Origin: Amblyornis subalaris
Taxonomy: Eukaryota > Chordata > Aves > Passeriformes > Ptilonorhynchidae
Reading direction: 5' to 3'
Length of the DNA: 64,000 nucleotides
Assembly: GCA_018881555.1 (NCBI GenBank)
Contig: JACAXG010000006.1
Span: forward strand, 1,860,561 to 1,924,560
Shown: one piece after another, positions 39,657 to 50,330 of the stretch
How the letters are laid out: every line of letters starts with the position of its first letter
Numbering within the stretch: the stretch's first letter is position 1
Notes under the pieces: model-generated
Database searches by the model: none
The model's input: only the letters and a program-made list of their open reading frames with translations
Told to the model about the DNA's origin: nothing
Position numbers and translations under genes: made by a program

Positions 39657-40020
39657 TCCAGAGAAGAGCAACAAGGCTCATGAAGGGTCTAGAAAACATG
39701 TCCTATGAGGAGCATCTGAGGGAGCTGGGGATGTTTAGCCTGAAGAAGAGGACGCTCAGGGGGGGACNTCATTGCTCTCTACAACTGCCTGAAAGGAGGT
39801 TGTAGTGAGGTGGGGACTGGTCTCTTCTACCATGCCTGCAGTGAGAGGACCAGAGGAAATGGCCTTGATACGAGACAGGAGAGATTCAGATTAGACGTAA
39901 GAAAAAAAGTTTCCACTCTTAAGGTAGTCAGGCATTGGAATATGTTTCCCATGGAGGTGGTGGAGTCCCCATCCCTGGAGGTGTTCAAGAGGTGCCTGGA
40001 TGTGGCGCTGGATGAGGTGG
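39657..40020 (+). mobile_element. CR1 LINE fragment, 5' portion of a split copy
   Basis: This is the 3'-terminal part of CR1 ORF2 in plus orientation. It contains the RT C-terminal pattern: AGAAGAGCAACAAGGCTCAT (RATRLM), a [20 protein letters not shown] segment, then a terminal block reading [28 protein letters not shown] and RCLDVALDE. The copy stops exactly at 40020, where an LTR is inserted, and resumes at 41109. An N and probable frameshifts near 39767 break the frame. The copy is 5'-truncated at about 39657, as is usual for CR1. Confidence 0.92.
40016..40020. repeat. Target-site duplication, left copy (GGTGG)
   Basis: These are the last five bases of the left CR1 half and are repeated exactly at 41109-41113 after the LTR. 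They mark the LTR insertion point. Confidence 0.83.
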
Positions 40021-40379
40021 TGTTATGGGTTAGAAAAAAAGAAATGAAAATTTGTTTCCTTTCCCCTGGGGTACCAGGGAGGCTGTGTAATTGGGGACGG
40101 GCTGGCCGGGAATTGATGGGCGATACTTAAGAACAAAAGGGAGTTATCTGTTCAGCTGCATTCCACATTAATGACACAGAATGGACGGTACTTAAGGACA
40201 AAAGGGACCACTTGCCCAGCCAGAAGCCAGGACAATTCCCTCAATTAAAGAAAAACAAAGACTTGGAAATACTGACAAGNGGGATGTTTCTCCAGAGGCT
40301 GGAGCATCTCGAGAGAACTGCCAGAGACTTGGGCGAGAGGTGGGTGGAGACCGGGGCTTGACTCACTCCCGACTTGGCT

Positions 40380-40840
40380 TCGAGGAGGACGGTCATGTCT
40401 GCAGCGAGTGCCGGTTTCGCTCCGGGAACACTGCTACACTGTGATGCCTCCGCTGGCTGGCTACAGAGCACAGATACACTGCGACATCTCCGAGGGTCCC
40501 GCGGCGGCACAGGGTTCAGAGTTACGCTGTAACCAATCGCCGCCCGGAGCTGCTCGTCTCTGCTGTTTCCTGCCTTCTGCTGCTTTGCCGGTGGGTGATA
40601 CCGAGATCCATCGCTCCCCAGCCAACCCTGCCTGCCTGCGCTGCTCGGTGCCCGCTGCCGAGGTCGGTGGAGCCGGGCTGCTGCCCCGTGGGTTTGCACC
40701 GGGGGCGACTTCCCCCCTTTCCCGTTCGCCGGAGCCGCCATTGCCGCGTGAGGGTCGTCGCGCTCGCTCGCGCCACAGCGCCCCCTGCAGCCGCGGGGGA
40801 GGCACCGCAGCCTCTCTGCCCCAGCGGAGGATTTTTCCCA
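40380..40840 (+). promoter_or_regulatory. CpG-rich block within the nested LTR
   Basis: By eye this is the densest run of CpG dinucleotides in the window, for example around GGTCCCGCGGCGGCAC and CGTCGCGCTCGCTCGCGCC. LTR U3/R regions normally carry promoter and enhancer functions, so this block is the best candidate for an LTR-derived promoter. CpG retention suggests the insertion is fairly young or that the block is unmethylated; both are inference. No clear TATA box precedes it. Confidence 0.4.
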
Positions 40841-40910
40841 ACAACACACGAAGAACTGATAAGGGGTTTGTCTGTTCTCTTATGGTTGCCGTTTAACCGT
40901 CTTGTTTTAT

Positions 40911-40940
40911 GTATGTGTGTGTATATATATATATATATAT
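40911..40940. repeat. (TG)n(TA)n microsatellite inside the LTR
   Basis: A short GTATGTGTGTGT tract passes into about nine TA units, followed by GTTATATAA. It lies directly upstream of the AGTAAA signal of the LTR and may vary in length between individuals. Confidence 0.85.
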
Positions 40941-40954
40941 AGTTATATAACCCT

Positions 40955-40960
40955 AGTAAA
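40955..40960 (+). terminator. AGTAAA variant polyadenylation signal of the nested LTR
   Basis: The AGTAAA hexamer is a known functional variant of AATAAA. It is followed by a T-rich stretch (TTATTCTTTTT). Its position about 150 bp before the LTR end fits an R region. Confidence 0.45.
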
Positions 40961-41108
40961 GAACTGTTATTCTTTTTACCACATCTTTGCCTGAGAGCCC
41001 TGTAATTTCAAAGGTACAGTAATTCGGAGGAGGGAGGGAGGTCATTCCTGTACATCANGGGAGGTTTCCCACCTTCCTTGACAGACACCTGTCCTTCAAA
41101 CCAGGACA

Positions 41109-41213
41109 GGTGGTTTGGTGGTTTAGGGCTTACAGTGGCACTGCTGAGTGGATGGTTGGACTGGATGATCTTAAAGGTCTCTTTTAACCTTGATGATTCT
41201 ATGGTTCTATGAT
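41109..41213 (+). mobile_element. CR1 LINE fragment, 3' portion of the split copy
   Basis: It continues the CR1 copy interrupted at 40020. It contains the conserved 3'UTR block GGTTGGACTGGATGATCTTA and ends in the CR1 tail ATTCTATGGTTCTATGAT. The first five bases duplicate the last five of the left half (GGTGG). Removing the LTR and one duplication restores a continuous CR1 order, which shows that the LTR landed in a pre-existing CR1. Confidence 0.92.
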
Positions 41214-42149
41214 CTCCCATTCCAAAGCGATTAAAGTTCCCAAATGAAACACAAAACACACTGAAGTGTGGTCATCCATACATTACATGAAAAACAGGGG
41301 CTTGAAGAGGATTTTCTGCCAGGACCGTATTCTAAACAATGAAAAAAAGGAGAAATAATGAAAGGAAGGAGCAAGTGGAAGGCAAGTTTGAAATGAACTA
41401 TCCATTTCTGGATGGTATTTTGCACTCAAGAAGTGGTACTACCAAAAGAGGTTTGGTGACTTGCTCTAGTTGAATGATCATGAGAAAAAGCTCNGTAACT
41501 TTCCAGGGAAAGTGTACCAGTTTTACAAATATAAAATCGCATCTCACAAGGGATAGAATAACTAAACTGTGATACTGTATCTTATCCTATCCCCAAAGCA
41601 TGAATAGAAACAGCTAAGAATACCCAATAAAGACTGTCTAGAAGAGAGAAGCATGACAGAAAAAGCCCAGCATGACAGATATGCCCAAACATGACACCTG
41701 CCATGAAAGATAAGGCATCTAATGTATATAATTTGCAAAAAGCATGACAGAAAAATGAGAAATAATGAGAGTTTTAATAAAGTTAACACAGATCTCTTTG
41801 AATTAAACCTGAACATTTAACTGCTATTGGTTTAGCTCATATTTTGAAACTTCCAAAATATNTAAGTCCACAAGATCAGTACTTCATTTCTCAGTTATGC
41901 CACTAACAGAAATTGGTGCATATACTTTTTCAAAAGCTACAAATATTTGTACTTACCAGAACTCTTTGCATGTTCAAAATTTAATCTTATTCGCTGATCT
42001 AATATATGTCTGTGTACTTATTGAGTATTCCCAAGTGAGATCTAAGCACCTGTGACATTTAGGATACAGTACTTACCCTCTCTTGCTCTAACTGTGTGCA
42101 GGATCCTTTTAACAGGACTACAGCCTACAAATCAGAGAGGNTAATCCTT
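41214..42149. other. Anonymous AT-rich stretch between two CR1 copies
   Basis: No gene is visible. The motif GCATGACAGA occurs at about 41650 and 41741, with a third CATGACAGA near 41670 and a related CATGACA nearby. This may be a local duplication trace. Open frames are below 90 codons. Confidence 0.5.
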
Positions 42150-42560
42150 CCACTCTTCTCGCAAGGTCTCAGATGGACTACAGCGTCCACCTCTGGGCAT
42201 TGCTCTTCAAAAAAGGAATAGACTACTCAAGGCAACACAGAGAACAGCAGTGACAATAATTGCAAGGCAAAATCCTCCACATTCAAGGAGCTTAGACCGA
42301 AAGAACTGTTGTTGTGTATCCTAAAGGAGAGAAGACTTTTAGAGAGAAGTGTTTCAGAGAGAAGTGTTCATTGTTCTACCAGTCCATGGAGACAAGACCT
42401 CATGTGTGACAAGAAGGAGTGGACTTTAATTGCAGGAAGGAAGTATTGGGTCAGTTGTTGGGAAAAACTTGCTGAAGGTAGGGATACTGACACTCTGGAG
42501 TGGGTTTGCCTCAGGAAATCGTAGTCATTCTCACTGAAGGCTTTAATACAGGTGAAACAA
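42150..42560 (+). mobile_element. Ancient, highly diverged CR1 fragment
   Basis: Pieces of translated sequence follow the C-terminal order of CR1 ORF2: QMDYSVHLWALLFKKG (compare HLEYCVQFWAP.FKK), then ELRPKELLLCILKERRLL (compare ERLRELGLFSLEKRRL), then a GLPQEIV..LTEGFN-like end (compare [15 protein letters not shown]). The frames are broken and an in-element 15-bp tandem duplication (42342-42370) is present. The 3'UTR and tail are not recognisable. The copy appears older than those at 39657 and 62272. Boundaries are approximate. Confidence 0.65.
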
Positions 42561-42959
42561 AAAATATTGAAACTGCAAAAATGCAATAGTCGGTGGTAGT
42601 GGCCAGAACCTAATGACCATAGAGCATGCTTCCTAGTCCTTTATTCTGATGGGTTTGTGGTTTCAATTGCCTATTTAAAGCTGTTGCAGGAGTTTTCTTC
42701 AAACTCTGAAGTAATTCAGGTTTGGACAGAGGCCAACCATGGAAAGCAAGCATCTAGGACAAAGTAACACCCTTTTTTGTAAAAGATATAAACTAAAGTG
42801 TCCATGGACTCTAAAGTATGACATTCATTACTACAAATACCTTAATTATATGAATAAAACTGTACCACAGAAATATAACGAACATTAACACCACTGGATT
42901 TCCTACTTNGAAATGTATGATGTCACCTCCATGCATGATGAGCATCTCTGGTGTGCAAC

Positions 42960-42979
42960 AAAGCTGCTGGAGCAGCTTT
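42960..42979. repeat. 9-bp inverted repeat with 2-base spacer
   Basis: AAAGCTGCT, then GG, then AGCAGCTTT. The same AAAGCTGCT word recurs at about 43023. It is a small near-palindrome without known role. Confidence 0.7.
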
Positions 42980-44629
42980 TTGAAGTTGTAGCATGACAGG
43001 CTTTTGGCAACTGCTTGGAACAAAGCTGCTCTGATGGTTGTTTGATTAAGCAAATCTGCTGTGGTAAATGTCTGAAGCCAAGCTGTTTCTGCAGCTGTTT
43101 GAGCCAGAGCTAGTCCTGCAGTTTTTGAAGAAAGAAGGCATTTGTAAAGAATGAAGGAGAAAGGTGGAAACAGAACCAAGGGAAGAGAAAGGTTTTGAAG
43201 CATTTTAACTACATACAGCATTAAAGAATAAAGTATGTTTGTTTTCAAACAGCTTTGTAAAACAAAACTACAATGCCATCTTGGGGTTTTGGTGATACTG
43301 GTGATTATAATATGCAAGATTCCTAAGGATGTGTATGTTTGTATAAGACTTATTGAATTACAGACTTTAAGAATGTCATGAAAGCTGCAAAGTCAACTAA
43401 TCAAAAGGTATGAAATGCCAGAAGTCAGATTGTATGCAAACTTTACTCATCTCCCTTTAGTTACATATTCATATAGGGCTTTTGTCTTCAAGATCCAAGC
43501 ATCAGTCAGCAGTTAGGGGCGACAGGTGATTTTAAAAATATATCTGATTTTTTTATTTTCTTGTCCTTTTTCAGTATGAGACTCTTTGCTTTGTTTATTT
43601 CACAGTATTAGAATCTTATATAACAACAGAATGATTAATCTCCTCCTGATCTTTCTGGTAGTTCTCATCACTGTACTCTTGAGTGCCTCACAAATAAGAG
43701 TTTGTCTAATTTTATAGTACACTTCTAGGAGTTAAAGTGATATTGCTACTCCTGCTTTCCGCAGAGGTGAGGTTAAAACTGTTCTGTAGTTTAGGATATT
43801 CTCTTCAAGGTGTGTGATCTTGACCCTTAACATGGCAATTTATTTATTCAAGTTGTATTTCCCATTGACTTCTCAAGTGTGCAACACTTCTGTAAGACAG
43901 ATCACTGCAACCCAGGTGAGTGAGGCACCCAAAAAAAGAGGCACCATATATGAAAAGCTTTTCGTGTAGATGACTTGCTAAAAACTACACAGGGATTTTG
44001 AAAAAGGGAGTGTATAATGCCATGGTAAAATAAATTAAACAGATAAGTAATTGTGCAATTGTGTCTACCTAAACACAAAGGAGCCAACATACAGTCTCCA
44101 TGACTGTATAGCTTTAGTTTTTCCATTTCCTGACTTGTAAACACTTGGTTTGGAGTCTTAAAAATGTTCTATCTTACTTTTCCAGTGTAGATAAGTTTCT
44201 CTTTTTTATTTCAAGCTAAGAAAAAAAAATCTCCCACGTTCCAGCTGTCATGCCTGAATGTGCAGATTTTATCAATGGGTTAGGAAAATGCCCTACATAG
44301 TCTCCTGACATTTAAACAGAATAACGAGGAATAATATTTTCTGTCCTTATCCGTGTGCCAAAAAAAAAAGAAAGATAGAACATTTTAAGGGACAGTTTCT
44401 AAGTTAATTTTGAACAAAGACAGGACTGTTGAAGTTAAGGTTCTTGGGTTCCACTACAAGGTCCAGATTGAATGCTCATCTGCAGGACATAGATGCTCGA
44501 ATTTATTCCTACAAAGCATAACCACTTATGCCTTTACCAGTCACTGCCTCAGTCTTATTTTCTTGTTAACCTCAGTCCTCATTCCAGCTCCATTTCCATT
44601 TCTCAGGACATTTTGGTTCCTTTCCTTTC

Positions 44630-44900
44630 TAGCTTTTAATCTGTTCTGTTTCTCCTGACCCCTTTTCCTTCTCAACCATAAATGTCTCTGTATATTGTCC
44701 AGGACCAGTCCTGGTGGATTTCAGTGGATCCTTCAGTCATTCTCACAGTTGCCAAAGTTTTAGCAACTACTTTTTCTCTTCTTCACTTTTTTTTTTATTT
44801 TTGCTGGCTCTGAATCTCTTCACCTCCTTTTCCATGTGCAGTTTACTTCTCTATCACCATAAATGTCTCAGTTCCCTCCTCTTTCATTCTGTCACTGTGT
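44630..44900. repeat. Pyrimidine-rich, diverged tandem duplication (about 180-bp period)
   Basis: The word CATAAATGTCTC occurs near 44677 and again near 44858, each preceded by a CCTTTTCC block and an AATCTGTTCTG/AATCTCTTCAC-type sequence. Similarity between the copies is patchy and partly due to the C/T-rich composition, so the duplication is only probable. Confidence 0.35.
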
Positions 44901-47900
44901 TCTGGTATCCTGGTTCCTGTCTGCTCCTCATCTCCAGGCAGATCAGCTTTTTGCAAGCTCTGCTTTTAAATAGTGCAGCTTCCTCCTTCTCACTTCCTGT
45001 TTGGAGTAGGTAGAAGAAATAGAGCTTCTGCACTCTGATTTGGACTGCAGCCCAGTATGACGTAGAGCTGAAGTTGCAAGGAAAATCCTGCTCAGCCTCA
45101 GTCTGGAACATGTTCTATAATTACAAAATCTTTGAGAAATGCAACTGCTGACACCTGAGACTTCTGTACTGAGCATGTGTGAACTGCTTTTTTTTTTTTT
45201 CTTTTTCCCTGCAGGATTAGAACTTAGCCAAATTTAACAAATTCTATTAAGAGATGGAGAGAAGTACATCCTTGATACAAAGGCAAACCTCCACTCAATT
45301 TTAAGCCACTCTACAAGTGGCAGTAGTCCTAAAAATGTTCATCAGAATGTTGTTGTGTTTTTTACAAAAAAAAAAAAGACATATTTTCCCTTAGTTTTGG
45401 TCTCAGAAATGACTGAGTTATTTGTCTCCAAAAAAACCAAATTCAGCCTTGTGCAGATGCTCAGTGTGGAAAATTTCAGTGCAAATAATTAAACTTTGGC
45501 AAAGTTACAAATAACTGAAAACAGAGTCTCGTAACGGGAAATGTTGGACAACCTTACTAGACATGTGTGCATCCAGGCCTTTCAGTAATATAATGTGCAT
45601 TAAAATTTGGAGCAAAAATTGTTTTTGCTGTAATCAGGGAAAAACTCATGGCTTTGTTGTCATTGCAGTGTCAAGTTTCATACCAGAGCTGTTGTAAGAG
45701 GGTGCAATGAGGCTACTTTGAAAGTGTTGTTTTCATTAAAAACTACGTTATTTTATTTATGATAAAATAGCTTCAATTATTGCCATATGGATAACTCCAG
45801 CTATTCAGAGATCCAGAACTGGGCCTCACAAAATCAAGAAAGTGATTCAAAATTTGTGAGATTGAAAGATGGTTGGGGGAAAGTGGTGATTTCTCTTCCA
45901 GTTTCTGAGCTTTGGAGATATTTTGCAATATATTCAAGTCCTTTTCTGTAACTGCAAAGTCAATTCACTTCACTTACCTGTTATCTAAACTATATTCTGA
46001 ATTTAAACCAGCAGACAAATACCAAATATACTGTCAGTTGTCAAGACCTTGGACTCAGAGCCCCATGCCATCGCCAGTGCCTTTTCCATTGCATTTATTA
46101 TGGTCTAAGACTCTGGATATTGAGTGCTAAGCTGATGTACAGCTTCTGCTTGTCAAGATGAAGCAAGTCTCTTGTGTATTTGAGCCTTTTTTTTTTTTCC
46201 CATTGACCTATCAAATTTGATTTGAATTCTGTATTTTTTGATACTGCTTTAAAAAAAATTAAGACAGAGTGCACATTGTATACACTTGAAAGTGGAGGAA
46301 GAGCATTGGAGGCTCAGCACAGGGCAAATCTGAAGCAGCACCTGGGCTGTTCTTTACCAGTGGCTGGTACAAAGAAAGGATTCTAAACCCAGAACAACTG
46401 TAAGAGCTCCAGGAGTTATTGATAAATTTCACACAGGTCAAAGCATCTATGATTGCAAATTAAAAACTGATTTATTTTTAAAGCTGGATTAATATAAGCT
46501 AATTTTTTTTAGGGGAGGTTTTTCAAAGTAGCTTTTCAAAGTATTTTGTGGAATGTTGGCTTGTTTTGCAAAGAGATCCACACAGATACATGTAAATCAC
46601 CNAGTATCAAGCATCGTATAGTAATGGCATAAAATCTTTGGAGTATCTAAGTACCAAGAGAGGGGAAAGATTGTTTACTGCTGTAAAGGAAGCTATAAGA
46701 GGAATATGCAGATTTAAATTAAATGAGAGACCATTCCATGTAAATGTTAGGCTAACATTTCCCTGATGATGAGATTCATCAAGACGCCTAGGAAAACAGT
46801 AGACATTCAGCTTCTTTAAACTTCTAAAACTAACTTGAACAAAGCAATATGCAAGGCAGTTGCAGGAAGGTTACTGAAATTAATTGCTGTGATCCTTAAT
46901 NACCAAATTTTTGTTATTGAAATCCAGAAAATGTAGTCCTTCNCTCCCTTTACATTGCTGAGTTAAGGCAGATAAGAACTTTCTGTAGCTTTGTCTTGAC
47001 ACATTGGGATTGATACGAGGTTAACTAAGTAGGCAAAACCTCTAAGGGAATGGTGTGACAGAAGTAGCCTAACCNAGTAGTCCTGAGTCACAGTACATTT
47101 ACTCCTGAATATTTGGATCATAGTACCATGTTATGTCATCATCTACAGCTGGACAGAAGGTGACAGCTCCTCAGACGAGATGCATTTCACTTAACTTCTG
47201 CTATCAGAAACTGACACCTGCACCTAACTGAATCATCCCAAGTTCCCTTTACTGTCAAAGGAAAGAAGTAAGTGTCTTGTGGAGCGCAATCCATTTCATC
47301 TAATGTAGATGTGCAAAGTCAGGAAAAAGAATGACACTTGAGGTGAGTATTTCTTGGTGTGGCCTGTAATGACTGTCTAGTACAAGTAGCTAAGCTGTGA
47401 TGACATAGGTGAAATGGCTTCCTCATTTTTTTGTTAAGGGTGGACATCAGTACAGTTTTCTTTTTCACATATAAGCCAAACTGCTGAAAAGGTCTATGAT
47501 GAATGGAACTNCACGTGACAGGCATTTTAGCGCTTCTGCAAAATGTAGTTGCTCAGGTCTTCAACAGGGTGGGACAGGATGGCTCCTGACACCGCTTTTC
47601 TAAATTCCATCCTAATTTGAAATATTCTTATTGTGACAATGTGAAGTGACAATGCCTATTTTTAAATCCCTCAGGTGTTTAGGCCTTGTGGTAGCCATTT
47701 CCTGCTGCTGACTTAATTAAGACCTCCCAGCCTGGGACCAGCTCTTCTCAGCAGTCTGCCACAGCCTGCTTTCAATGTGACAGATAAGGGCGTGGTGGCA
47801 CTGCATTCTGTTTGCCTTGTGGCCCCCTGCTTTCACTTGTGCACAGACAGGAGGATGCCAGCTGTCCTCACACCAAACTGCACCATCCTCTCCAGTTAGT

Positions 47901-50261
47901 CTGAGGGTGAGTTTTCATGCCATAGCTAGGGGACTGTATTGATGGCAGCTGGTGGAAAACATGGCCCTGCTTTGCCCTTTTCTTTCTCAGCCATTGTTAC
48001 CAGATCTAAGTCATGCAGCTTCAGTGGGACCTGATACAGCTGACTGACTCAGTGAGGAGCTATTCCTTTTTTTTCAGAGTTAGTTTTCTACTGGATCAGC
48101 CAGTTGAACTGACTCACTTTGCAGCTATGTTTTTGTTAGGTATGATATATAGGAACCAGAGTGAGTACATGCCACTGACTGACTGGGGTACACAACTTCT
48201 TCCACCCCTTCAGCTGCAGTGCTGCATCATCTTAGCTGCGATACAAAATGAAAATAACTTCACTATGAACCATTCATCAAGGAACTCATTACTCTGTGTG
48301 AAAAGAACACTTTCAGTGTATATATAATTTTTATTGTTATCTGGTTAATTAGGTTGGTTTTGCCATTCTATAAAAGAAGTTTTATTGTTAAGGAAAGCCT
48401 TGAAAACCTCGTGCTATTTGAGACTAGAAGATACAGCTAAATATGTTTTAAAATACCTCAAGATGCCAAAGCAATGGGTGTCTTTTATAGCTCTGCTATC
48501 AGGTTATTTGGTGCCAGAGCAGTGCCAAAGGAGGCTGGGTTTTGGGGGGTTTTTTTGGCAAGTGAGAGTGAAAAAAACCAAGATGGTGGTTCTCACAAGT
48601 TGCAGCACTGTCCTTGCTGTGCTGGGCAAGTTCCAAGCAGTAACCAAATCCAGAATGACGACTGGGACACTCCTTGCTGTTCCAGCTCCAAGTTGCTTGT
48701 TAACTTCCTATTCTAAAATAGCAAGGAATGTTGCTATCAGCATCTAAACATTTATTGCTTCCTTTCCCAGCAGCAAGCTCAATTCACTGGCAGGTCTCGA
48801 AGTATGGAACCTGCCTCCCAAACTGATAGCACCTCAGTAGGTGAGGGGCTTTTAATGATTGCACCTGTAGTGCAGACCCTTTTGGTTACAGGAAACGTGT
48901 TAATGCAATTTACTATTATCTTTCACAGCAGGAGTTCCCTTCAGGGAAAGACTAATATTTATTATAACACTTGTATTTCATGAGGTGCCTTGAGAAAAGT
49001 GAATTATTAGGGATTGGAAAGTTGTTAAAATCTCTATACAGCATGCAATTTGACCATGACTGGCAATACCTGAAAGTGCATCTCTTATCAGGATTCCTAC
49101 TCCATGTAGGATTTTCCAATTTTTTAAAATGATTTTCAGCTTTCCTTTTGGCAGCAACCTCCAAAAATGAAAGCACTTCAGATATCTCAGCTTTAAGTAC
49201 TCAAAATCCTTACTTGCTTTTAAAAGCTTTGGTCTTATGGTAATACCACGCGTATAAGTGGAAGTGAAATGGGTCTGCACAGATTTGCTGTATTCNGCTG
49301 CCACATCATTGTCCCAATGCCAGAACAGCCAGCCACAAATTGATTCCACCAGCACCAGAAGGAAGTATTATGTATGAAAAAGGAAATTATGTCTAAAGTT
49401 TGTAAAAGAGCCTTAACTCAGGATTTCCTGTACTTTTAGTTTTTGTGTTATTTAGGCATGAGAGTCAGCAACCTTAACACCATCTTAGTGCAATTTTGTG
49501 TGTGTGCACTGGAATTTCCCTTGTGTTTTTTGAATGTAACTAATGTGAACACATGGAACCAGCTGAAATACAATTGAAAAAATATTTTTATGTAAGTAAA
49601 TACTGTCAATTATTAATGTTTACATTTTGACTCATGGAAGAGAAATTGATAATACCAAATATTGCCAAATGCATCCTGCCCTGCCAGCTGACAAGGAGTT
49701 CAAGCTCTTTCTGGCNCCATCTATGAAGAAAGAAGAGCAGGGAATTTCCTCTAAGAAACCTTTTTGGTCTAGACCACCACCAGTTTCTACAGAGACTGTA
49801 TTCTCAAAACCCCTCATCATTTATCACTACAAATAACTCCCACAGTTCAGTGAAAAAGTGGAGTTTAGCCATAGGACTTACTGGGCATAAGTTGGATATT
49901 ATTTTGGAAAAATGGAAGTCCAAGGTAGATCAAATGTTTGTGTGCAGTTGTTGGTGAGAATTTATAGAGCCATTGGGGATGGAAAAGATGTCAGAGGCAG
50001 TCTGTTAGTGACACCAGAACAGGAAGATGGTATCTATTGCTCACATCACAGTGAGGAACGTTACTGCACTGTGAATGGAGATTTACATGCTGCACAAAGC
50101 CATATTAATAGGAGGACTAGTACTAGCTTAACCTCTCCTCCCCTGTTGGTAATACAGCCCCTGCACAGACTGAGTCACATGTTTTTTGGTTGGTGTTTGT
50201 ATGGCTTCTGAGTTCTGCAAAGTTGTTTATGTATTTTTCTCTATAATGGCCANGTGAGAAA

Positions 50262-50330
50262 AGAATTGTTATCTTTATCTTACTGGTGGGGAAACAGGTC
50301 TCAGAGCAATAAGGAGCTTGATTTTTAACA
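50262..50330 (-). repeat. Possible MIR fragment, minus strand
   Basis: GTTATCTTTATCTTACTGGT, then GGGGAAACAGGTCTCAGAGC, then AATAAGGAGCTTG resembles the reverse complement of the MIR 3' region (ATTATCCCCATTTTACAGAT, GGGAAACTGAGGCACAGAG, GTTAAGTGACTTG). It was judged by eye and is diverged. Confidence 0.42.

Larger units (their letters stand above)
40021..41108 (+). mobile_element. Solo LTR (ERVL-like) nested inside a CR1 copy
   Basis: The 1,088-bp element starts with TGTTATGGGTTAG and ends with CTTCAAACCAGGACA, giving TG...CA termini. It is flanked by GGTGG on both sides (40016-40020 and 41109-41113), the 5-bp duplication of ERVL-type integration. A variant polyadenylation signal AGTAAA lies at 40955-40960, just after a TG/TA microsatellite, which supports plus orientation. 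A strongly GC- and CpG-rich block occupies about 40380-40840. The GC-rich block has long open frames on both strands (up to 202 codons), but these follow from low stop-codon density and show no protein family. No internal retroviral genes are present. The termini and layout differ from the LTR at 1512-2374, so the two belong to different subfamilies. Confidence 0.87.

Noticed and set aside
39810..40130. 106-codon plus-strand frame as a gene
   Set aside because: It is CR1 ORF2 C-terminal sequence running by chance into the inserted LTR at 40021.
40241..40849. 202-codon minus-strand frame, the longest in the window
   Set aside because: It falls in the CpG-rich part of the nested LTR, where stop codons are rare on both strands, and has no domain or family resemblance.
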